Source of the DNA: Flavobacteriales bacterium
GTDB taxonomy: Bacteria > Bacteroidota > Bacteroidia > Flavobacteriales > BACL11
Assembly: GCA_002689735.1 (NCBI GenBank)
Contig: NZHS01000056.1
Location: 3,891 to 18,497 of the forward strand
Direction of reading: 5' to 3'
DNA: 14,607 nucleotides
Numbering within the stretch: the first letter of the stretch is position 1; every line of letters starts with the position of its first letter. This document shows, one piece after another, positions 1-8,300 of this stretch. A program made the position numbers and the translations under genes. A model generated the notes under the pieces. The model ran no database searches. It saw nothing but the letters and a program-made list of their open reading frames with translations, and had not been told where the DNA came from.

Positions 1-1251
1 AGGATTTCTCATATTTAAATCCTCAGCTAATTTTAATCTGAGGGTACCCAAGGCTTTTCTGGTTTTGTCGGTATCGCCAGACATCATTAATAATAAATCT
101 CCTTCATTACAATTTGCATTTTCTTTCCATATTTTTTTTGCCTCCTCATTAAAAAACTTATCTACACTAGATTTTGTAGTTCCGTCTTCATTGAATTTAC
201 AATAAATTAGCCCAGTAGCACCTACTTGTGGTGTTTTAACAAAATCAATTAATTTATCTAGTTGTTTTCTTGAGTAGTTGGCACAATCTTTAACAACTAA
301 ACCGATTATAATTTCTGCATCATCAAACACTCTAAAATCATGCCCCTTTGAACTGCTTGTAAAATCAACAAATTTCATATCAAAACGAATATCTGGCTTG
401 TCAGAACCATATAACGAAATAGCATCATCATAAGAAATCTTTGGAAATTCATTTATATCAACACCTTTTATTTCTTTTATTAAATGCTTTGTTAATCCTT
501 CAAATGTCATTAAAATCTCTTCTTGATCTACAAAAGACATCTCGCAATCGATCTGTGTAAATTCTGGTTGTCTGTCGGCTCTTAGATCTTCATCTCTAAA
601 ACACTTTACAATTTGGTAATATTTATCCATACCACCAACCATTAATAATTGCTTGAAAGTTTGAGGGGATTGTGGGAGTGCATAAAACTGTCCTTCATTC
701 ATCCTTGAAGGCACTATAAAGTCTCTAGCCCCTTCAGGAGTTGATTTTATTAGGTAGGGAGTTTCCACTTCAATAAAATCTATATTGCTTAAATACTTTC
801 TTGTTTCTAATGAAATTTTATTTCTTAAAATAAGATTGTTTTTTATTAAATTTCTTCTAATATCAAGATATCGATATTTCATTCTTAACTCATCTCCCCC
901 ATCTGATTGGTCTTCAATTGTAAATGGTGGTATTTTGGAAGTATTTAGGATGTTAAGCAGTAAAACTTCAATTTCAATTTCTCCTGTAGAGATAAGAAGG
1001 TTTTTAGAACTTCTTTCAATCACCTTACCAACTGCTTGAATGACAAATTCCCTTCCTAAACTTCTTGCTTTCAAGCATAAATCACTATTTTTTTCGAGAT
1101 TAAAAGCTAACTGTGTTATCCCATATCTATCTCTTAAATCAATAAATGTCATACCACCAAGATCTCGTGTTTTGTGTACCCATCCACATAAGGTCACTTG
1201 CTGATCTTTGTTGGTGATATTTAATTCTCCAAGATTATGTGTTCTAAACAT
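1..1251 (-). CDS. aspS: Aspartyl-tRNA synthetase, N-terminal part (truncated by window edge)
   Basis: Cytoplasmic class IIb enzyme that charges tRNA-Asp with aspartate. Translating the minus strand from the ATG at 1251-1249 gives 417 uninterrupted codons to the window edge; the family is usually about 580 residues, so the end of the catalytic core with motif 3 lies outside. Visible parts in order: OB-fold anticodon-binding domain (about 1-105, with [12 protein letters not shown] at 22-33), RYLDIRR at 127-133, motif 1 region about 146-181, QSPQ at 194-197, motif 2 FRDEDLR at 218-224 continuing to EFTQID, then the bacterial GAD insertion domain (about 280-400). Leu31, and a Lys near 83 before TGEIE, match what I recall of discriminating (tRNA-Asp only) enzymes; that sub-call is tentative. 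It diverges from tadA across a 60-bp gap. Confidence 0.97.
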   Translation of the reverse strand, partial: MFRTHNLGELNITNKDQQVTLCGWVHKTRDLGGMTFIDLRDRYGITQLAFNLEKNSDLCLKARSLGREFVIQAVGKVIERSSKNLLISTGEIEIEVLLLNILNTSKIPPFTIEDQSDGGDELRMKYRYLDIRRNLIKNNLILRNKISLETRKYLSNIDFIEVETPYLIKSTPEGARDFIVPSRMNEGQFYALPQSPQTFKQLLMVGGMDKYYQIVKCFRDEDLRADRQPEFTQIDCEMSFVDQEEILMTFEGLTKHLIKEIKGVDINEFPKISYDDAISLYGSDKPDIRFDMKFVDFTSSSKGHDFRVFDDAEIIIGLVVKDCANYSRKQLDKLIDFVKTPQVGATGLIYCKFNEDGTTKSSVDKFFNEEAKKIWKENANCNEGDLLLMMSGDTDKTRKALGTLRLKLAEDLNMRNP

Positions 1252-1268
1252 TTGAAAGATTTATATTG

Positions 1269-1276
1269 CAAAATTA
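1269..1276 (-). promoter_or_regulatory. Candidate -7 box for aspS
   Basis: On the minus strand this reads TAATTTTG, a full match to the Bacteroidota -7 consensus TAnnTTTG. It lies 17 nt upstream of the aspS ATG, which would give a short leader of about 10 nt. No convincing -33 TTTG is present at the usual 19-21 nt spacing; only a TTT 17 nt upstream. Confidence 0.4.
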
Positions 1277-1299
1277 CAAAATTGCCTTTTAATAAACAC

Positions 1300-1307
1300 T
1301 ATTTTTG
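1300..1307 (+). promoter_or_regulatory. Candidate -7 box for tadA, very close to the start codon
   Basis: TATTTTTG matches TAnnTTTG and ends only 4 nt before the tadA ATG. If used, transcription would begin at or next to the start codon, giving a leaderless or near-leaderless message. The upstream TTG at 1282-1284 is only 15 nt away, shorter than the usual spacing, so support is weak. Confidence 0.3.
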
Positions 1308-1311
1308 TTAG

Positions 1312-1767
1312 ATGGAAATAAAGCCTAAATCAGATGAGTATTTCATGCAAAAAGCACTTGAACAAGCTCAAATCGCCTTAGAAAATGATGAGGTTCCAGT
1401 GGGAGCAGTAATTGTGTGTAATAATCAAATTATTGCCAGAGGTCATAATTATATCGAACATTTAAATGATGTTACTGCTCATGCCGAAATGCAGGCCTTT
1501 ACTTCTGCTTCTGATTATATTGGGGGGAAGTATCTAAGGGAATGTACCTTATATGTAACTCTTGAACCATGTATAATGTGTGCTGGCGCATCATATTGGA
1601 CCCAAATTAGTAGAATTGTAGTTGGAGCAAGAGATTTAAAAACAGGCTTTTCTTCTTTGAAAAAAAAGGTTCTTCATCCAAAAACTAAAATAGAATTTGG
1701 AGTTTTAGAGAACGAATCAAAAAAATTGCTTCAAAATTTTTTCAATCAGAAAAGAAAATATACATAA
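1312..1767 (+). CDS. tadA: tRNA-specific adenosine-34 deaminase TadA
   Basis: Zinc-dependent deaminase that converts the wobble adenosine of tRNA-Arg(ACG) to inosine in the cytoplasm. The 151-residue length is normal for the family. The zinc site and catalytic residues are visible: HAE at 57-59 (His57 zinc ligand, Glu59 proton shuttle) and PCIMC at 86-90 (Cys87 and Cys90 zinc ligands), followed by AGA. The N-terminal helix YFMQKALEQAQ and the VPVGAVIV strand are typical of TadA rather than cytidine or guanine deaminases. The ATG start fits this N terminus. A bacilliredoxin gene follows after 20 bp, probably co-transcribed. A run of six G lies in codons 71-72 (1522-1527). Confidence 0.95.
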   Translation: MEIKPKSDEYFMQKALEQAQIALENDEVPVGAVIVCNNQIIARGHNYIEHLNDVTAHAEMQAFTSASDYIGGKYLRECTLYVTLEPCIMCAGASYWTQISRIVVGARDLKTGFSSLKKKVLHPKTKIEFGVLENESKKLLQNFFNQKRKYT

Positions 1768-1772
1768 ATTTG
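1765..1772 (+). promoter_or_regulatory. Possible internal -7 box for the bacilliredoxin gene
   Basis: TAAATTTG matches TAnnTTTG. It overlaps the tadA stop codon and ends 15 nt before the bacilliredoxin ATG. It may give the second gene its own promoter in addition to read-through from tadA. No clear -33 element supports it, and such matches are expected by chance in A+T-rich DNA. Confidence 0.25.
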
Positions 1773-1787
1773 TAAAAAATAATAAAT

Positions 1788-2201
1788 ATGTATCCAGAAG
1801 AACTTTGTGCCCCAATGAGAGAAGACTTAACATCTATAGGTTTCATCGAAATGAAAGATCCTGAAAAAGTTTCAGAAATTTTAGATAAAAAAGAAGGAAG
1901 TGTTCTTGTGATGATTAATTCCGTATGCGGTTGTGCCGCAGGTAATGCACGACCAGCTGTTAAAATGTCTACAACATATTCTAAAACTCCTGATATTTTT
2001 GCTACAGTTTTTGCTGGTCAAGATATTGGAGCAACTGCTGCTGCAAGAGAATATATGTTGCCATACCCTCCTTCTTCTCCCTCTATCGCTCTTTTCAAAG
2101 ACGGAGATCTTGTGCATTTTATAGAAAGACACCATATTGAAGGAAGACCGGCAGAAATGATTGCAGAAAATCTACAGCAGGCGTTTAATGAGTATTGTTA
2201 A
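1788..2201 (+). CDS. BrxA/BrxB-family bacilliredoxin (YphP/YqiW family)
   Basis: Small thioredoxin-fold protein of the bacilliredoxin family, which reduces mixed disulfides between proteins and bacillithiol in the cytoplasm; in family members the active site is a CGC motif. The 137 residues begin MYPEELCAPMRE and carry SVCGCAAGNARP at 45-56, with Cys47-Gly48-Cys49 as the active-site pair, both hallmarks of the family. Additional cysteines are Cys7 and the C-terminal Cys137. A cis-proline-type segment YPPSSPSIALF (93-103) follows in the usual place. The ATG start matches the conserved N terminus. That the organism makes bacillithiol is inferred from the family, not shown here. A hairpin terminator begins at the stop codon. 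Confidence 0.92.
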   Translation: MYPEELCAPMREDLTSIGFIEMKDPEKVSEILDKKEGSVLVMINSVCGCAAGNARPAVKMSTTYSKTPDIFATVFAGQDIGATAAAREYMLPYPPSSPSIALFKDGDLVHFIERHHIEGRPAEMIAENLQQAFNEYC

Positions 2202-2226
2202 GCTCTAGAAAATTAGCTTAATTTTT
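2198..2226 (+). terminator. Likely intrinsic terminator of tadA-bacilliredoxin
   Basis: The arms TTAAGCT (2198-2204) and AGCTTAA (2215-2221) pair as a 7-bp stem around a 10-nt loop and are followed by five T (2222-2226). The stem starts within the stop codon. It is A+T-rich, so only moderately stable, but its position and T tract fit a terminator. Confidence 0.5.
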
Positions 2227-2320
2227 ACTATTAAAAAGTATCTTTAATTATACACTGTAATTATATTAATTTACTAGATGTAAAAATGTAATTCTGCTAT
2301 TTAGGGATATAAGGGGTTTT

Positions 2321-2332
2321 TTTGTATCTTGC
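2321..2332 (+). promoter_or_regulatory. Candidate promoter of the sprB-like operon
   Basis: TTTGTATCTTGC includes TATCTTG, a one-base-short variant of the TAnnTTTG -7 box, in the common flavobacterial setting of a T-rich tract followed by GTATCTTGCAGC. It ends 34 nt before the adhesin ATG, giving a leader of about 28 nt that is A/T-rich and has no Shine-Dalgarno sequence. A possible weak -33 (TTTA, 2300-2303) lies 21 nt upstream. Confidence 0.45.
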
Positions 2333-2366
2333 AGCTTTTTAAAACAAACATTTAATTTTTTACACT

Positions 2367-5300
2367 ATGATGAAAAAATTATTATTGCTTACTTCTACAT
2401 TGTTTTTTGTTTTGTTTTCTCTTGAAATTACAGCTCAAACTAATTATGTGAGTATTGATTCTCTTGTGATTACATCTCAACCTTCGTGTTTTGATAGCAC
2501 CTCTGATCTCACTGCTTATGTAGACAATGATACTAGTACAACTGCAGGTACAAATAATTATGTTCCATATCAGATGAAAGCATTTAAATCCACAACATTT
2601 GGTGTTATTACTGCATTTACTACAACTGTAACTCAAGGCAATCAAGTATCGGCTGTTGGTTTACCAGCTAATGCACCGGGTGAATTTTATTATGTTTTAC
2701 TAGTCGATTCGGTTCAATTTTATAATGCATATGCTAGCCCAGTAGCACCTCCACCTGGTGTGCCTCCATTTACTCAATCATTTTTCACAACTTCACTGTT
2801 CACCAATACCGTATTAAATCAGCCTTTTGTTTATAGTTATGACACAATTTTTGTTTCTCAGCCTGAAGAGTTAATCAGTTCATTATCTGTTCAAGATATT
2901 AATCAGTGTTTCGGTGATTGTAACTCATCCGCATTAATAACTATTTCAGGAGGTACACAACCGTATTTTGTTGATGGTAATCAAATTTCTTCAGATACTA
3001 TTTCATATAATAATTTGTGTGCAGATGGTTACAATTTTATAATATCCGATGCAAATGCATGTACATTAATTACGGATTCAACAGTTGTAAGCTCACTTGA
3101 TTCATTCACTATTACTCATCCAAATGATATATCATTTTCTATAGATTCTGTTTTTAGTTATAATGGAGAAGATGTGTCATGCTTTGGAGAAGATGATGGG
3201 GGGGTGATTCTAACTGCTTCAGGTGGTACTGGTGGTCTTGAATATTCTATTGATGGATTCACCTGGGTAAGTAATCCAGAATTTTCAGCTCTATCTTCCG
3301 GTACTTATACTTTTTATGTTAAAGATTCATTTGATTGTTCAAAAGATACTACAATTACCTTGACTGACCCAAGTGATCTGAGTGGTACTGTGAATATAAA
3401 TTCTATAGTATCTTGCTTTGGGGTTAATGATGCTCAGATTCAATTTAATGTTGACCCAGTTTTAAACGGAACTTCTCCTTACTCATACTCTTTAAATGGC
3501 GATAGTACGCAATCTAATTTTATTTTTGACAACTTATTTGGTAATCAGATGTACGAGATTACTGTTAGCGATGCAAATGGTTGTACATCAAGTGATTCTG
3601 TTTTTGTTATTGAGCCAGACGATATTACCTTTAGTGCAAATGTAACCTCAACAAATATTTACAATGGCTTTGGAGTTAGTTGTAATGGTTTAGCTGATGG
3701 TGAAATTACTTTTTCAAATATTTTAGGAGGAACTCCTAACTTTTCGTTCTCCATTGATGGAGGAACGACTTTTTTTTCTGATTCTGTATTTAACAATGGA
3801 AATGGTGCTAATATTTCAGAAGGAACATATACAGTTCAAGTACAAGACGGAGCAGGTTGTTTAACTAATACCACATCACTAATAGTAGATGAGCCAATGA
3901 TTTTTACTGCAACTGCTATAGAAACTCAAGGAGCAAGCTGCTTTGGCTCATGTGATGCTTCATTAACAGTAAATGTTTCAAATGAACCGACACTTATTAG
4001 TTCCCTTGTTTACGATTTAAGCGGTTTTATTCAGTTTCAAAATCCATCATTTAATAATTTGTGTGGTGATTCCACAAATTATTTTTTAACCGTAACTGAT
4101 GCTAATAATTGTACTGCTTTCGATACACTATCATTATCTGAACCACTTGATTGGTCATATACTTTGACTTCTTCACCAGAATACTGTGGCTCTGGACAAG
4201 GATCTGCTACTGTAATTGTAGATACAAATACAGGAACTCCGCCATTTACTTATGCTTGGTCCGATGGTCAAACCACAGCAATTGCAAATTCTTTAGTATC
4301 AGGGACATATTCTGTAAATGTAACAGATGCTAACGGATGTAGTTTCAATGAAACTGTTTTTGTTTCTTCAGATGATTTAACTTTAAATTATAGCCTTATC
4401 CCTGCTTGTAATGGTGCTGATAACGGAACAGCAACTGTAATTGCAACGGGAACCCCAACATATCAATATCAATGGAGTAATGGAGACACAACAGCTACTG
4501 CTACTAATCTAGCTAGTAATTCATTTTATTATGTTTTTGTTACTGATACTTATTGTTCAGATACATTATTTATAGCAACACCTCAAAGTGCGTATGTTGA
4601 TTTAACACCTGATTATGTAAGTTCTGATGATTCTTTATCTTGCTACGGAGATGCCTCTAGTGGTGTTTTGGTTACTGCTAGTGGTGGAACAGGTCCAAAT
4701 ACATATCTATACAGTATCCCATCCAACGGTATTGTAAATCAAACAACTGGATTATTTACAGGTCTCTTTGCAGGAACATATAGTATCTATGTAGAGGATG
4801 GTTACGGATGTACAGATAGTACAACTTTAAATATTTTTGAACCTCAAGAATTAAATTTATACACAATCTCTGATTCTTCAGTTAGTTGTTATGGTGGTAA
4901 TGATGGAGTTGCAACTATTGGTACTATTATCGGAGGTATTGGAAATAGTGTGTATGGAGGAACATATCCTTACATATTTAATTGGTTTAGTGGAAATAAT
5001 ACGACTCCAATTTCCACTTTATCTTCTGCTGATAACTTAAATGCTGGTTTATATTCTGTAATTATTACTGATAACAACGGATGTACATCAACTGATAGTA
5101 TTAATATAGATGAGCCTTCAGTTTTACAACCTTCTACACATGTTTTAAGTAATTCTTATTGTTCTGGAGTTCAAACATTAGCTTCTGGAGAAATTGAGGT
5201 TTCAGCATCTGGAGCAACTCCAGGGTATTCATATTTATGGGATAATGGATCAACATCTCAATCTATAAATTTTTTATTACCTGGGGTTTATGCTGTAGTT

Positions 5301-8300
5301 GTTACAGATGCAAATGGATGTTCTGTATTGGATAGTGCAGAAGTTTTAGCAGGAGAAAATCCTGTTATTGTAACTAATGTTGAGGATATTAGTTGTTTTG
5401 GTGCTAATGACGGAATTATTACTCCTTCCGCAACTGGTGGAGAAACACCATATCAGTTTAGTAGTGATGGCGGAAATACTTTCTTACCTTCTGGATTTAG
5501 TTTTAACAATTTACAAGAAAACTTTTATTTTGTAACAGTAGTGGATGCCTTTGGTTGCTTAGATACTGATTCAATTTTTATTACAGAACCAGATTTACTT
5601 GAGGTTACAAATATCAATATAACCAATATTAGCTGTAATGGGGTAAATGATGGTCAATTAACTCCGATTATTTCTGGTGGTAGGACTCCTTATTCTTATT
5701 TATGGAATGATTTAAATAATCAAAATACTGCAACTGCAATTGGATTGTCTGCTGGTAATTATAGCCTTACAGTTACTGATAACAGCGGATGTATAGCCCT
5801 ATCTAATGCTTCGATTACAGAGCCAGACATTTTTGAAATAACATCTATCTCTTCCGATAGCGCTCTTTGTTTTAATGATTTTTCAGGAAATGTATACTTA
5901 ACTGTTTCTGGCGGAACACCAACCTATAACTTTAATTGGGGTTTTGGTGGAACTACAGCAAATTCTAATGCACCAGCTGGCTTACAAACAATAAATGTTA
6001 CTGATGTAAATGGATGTACAGTTGATTCTGTAATTTTTGTTGATCAACCAAATCAAATACTAATAACTTCCTTTGCCAAGGACTCAGTTTCATGTAAAGG
6101 GTTGTCAGATGGTTGGGCCTTAGTTTCTGCTATTGGTGGTACGGGAAATTTATCGTATTTATGGTCAAATGGAATTGCTTCTGATTCTGGATATGGTCTT
6201 TCGGCAGGATATCAGCATGTTTCAATAACTGATGAAAATATGTGTGTTATTACAGATTCGGTTGAAATATATGAGCCTAATTATCAATTAACGATTGATT
6301 CAATAATAAATACTGAAATAACATGTTTTTCTGCAAATAATGGAACTATAACTGTATATTCTTCCGGAGGATTAGGTTTAGAATATTCTAAATCTAATGG
6401 ATTTGACACAACATCACAATCAAATAATTTATTTAGCAGTGTTGCTGCTGCAACATATATTATTTCGGTTGAAGATAATAAAGGTTGTATTGCAAGTGAA
6501 ACATTTACTTTAACACAGCCAGATTCATTGTATATTGATACTACAATTTTTTCTCATGTTCAATGTTTTGGTTTATCAAATGGATCAATTGATAATATAG
6601 TAGCTTTTGGTGGAATAGGATCTTACCAATTTTCTGTTAACGGTGGTCCAGTGTATTCAAATACAGCTTATTTCAACGGATATAGTGCTGGTACTTATAG
6701 CGTAGAGGTATTTGATGATAATAACTGTATTGCACAGGATGTCTTAATTATTGATGAGCCACCTATCTTAAATGTATCTATAACTCCATCATCATGGAAT
6801 AATTATCAAATCAGATGTTATGGGGATAATTCTGGAACAGCTGATTTTAGCATCAATGGAGGTATAGCTCCGTACTTAAAAACAACAACATCCAATGGAG
6901 ATACGGTAATCACATCCAATGGAGATACACTTTCATCATACAATTCAAATGTTACTGGATTAGCTGTTGGAGTATATGACTTTATTGTTGAAGATGCTTA
7001 TGGCTGTGTTTATCTAGAAAATATTACATATGATGAGCCAGATTCAATAGTACATTCATTTGTTACAAATCATGTTACATGTGATGGGTGGAATAATGGA
7101 TCATTAACAGATGTAGTCTCTGGGGGGGTAGGTAGTCCAACAACATACCATTATCTATGGAATACAGGAGATACTACTTATTCTTTATCTAATTTATCTA
7201 CAGGAGTTTATGAAATTACAGTTACTGATGAAAATGGATGTTCAACATCTGCGATAGATACTATTAATGATGATAATAAATTATCTGCTGAGGTAGATTT
7301 ATTATTAACAAATGACGTAACTTGTTTTGACTACTGTGACGGTGAAATAGTCTTAAATGTTTCAGGTGGAATACCAAATATTACGCCTAATGGTAATGCT
7401 CTATATTTATACCAATGGAATGATACTTTATTACAAACTACTTCTACTGCACTTGGTTTATGCGTAAATAACAATACTAATTCAACAATTTACACATGTG
7501 TTATTTCTGATACTCAAGGATGCTACGATACCATATCATATTCTCTTGCTCAACCAGAAAAATTACACACAACCATTGATCTTGTTGATCCAATAGCATG
7601 TTTTGGTGAAAATTCTGGAGAAATAAAAGCTGATGCGCAAGGTGGAAATAGCCCTCCTCCATTTACTTATTCATGGAACAATGGTGTAAATACTTCTACA
7701 AATAATAATATTATTTCTGGAAATTATGTAGTAGTAGTTACCGATAACAAAGGTTGTAGTGATACAGCTGAGTTTGTTCTTGAAGAGCCAACATCATTAT
7801 CAGTAAGCATTTCGGCGGAGTCTGATGTAACATGTTTTGGTTACGATGATGGAGAAATTACTGTTACACCAAGTGGTGGAACACCAGAGCCTGGAATACC
7901 TCCAACCTATTATTACCTTTGGGATGACGTTGATGGCCAAACCACCAAAACTGCTGTAAATTTATCTCCAGGTGTATATTCTGTAATTGTTGAAGATGCT
8001 AATGGTTGCACTGTAAATAGTCAAACCGTAAATATAAGTGGGCCAACTAATGAGTTAGTTGTTACAGCTGATTCAACTGACGAAACATGCTTGTTAAATG
8101 ATGGTTCTGCTCAAGTATTTGTGCTTGGTGGTGTACCAAATTATGACTTTGTATGGAATGGTCCAGCTGGGTTTACTAATACCAATTCAAATATTTCAAA
8201 TCTAAACCCAGGTTTATATACCGTTACTGTTAATGATGCAAATGGTTGTGAGGTTTCTACAACAACAATTGTTAATGGAGTAACAGAGATATTCTTTCCA

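Noticed and set aside
785..1039. 84-codon plus-strand ORF
   Set aside because: It lies entirely antisense to the well-supported aspS coding frame and has no recognisable domain or start context.
1881..2135. Antisense ORF inside the bacilliredoxin gene (also a 63-codon ORF at 1933-2124 on plus)
   Set aside because: Both are frame shadows of a gene with clear family motifs; their Cys- and Ser-rich or Leu-rich composition is an artefact of frame.
2245..2271. Imperfect A/T inverted repeat (TTAATTATA...TATATTAA) upstream of the adhesin gene
   Set aside because: Needs a bulge to pair and consists only of A and T in the arms, so it is expected by chance here.
2382..2645. Antisense ORF at the start of the adhesin gene, and a 60-codon plus-strand ORF at 4151-4333
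   Set aside because: Shadows of the adhesin reading frame with no domain or regulatory support.
2901..8275. CRISPR-like or mobile tandem repeat array
   Set aside because: The periodicity is at protein level, with diverged DNA and no identical short repeats or spacers of constant length; it is a SprB-repeat coding region.
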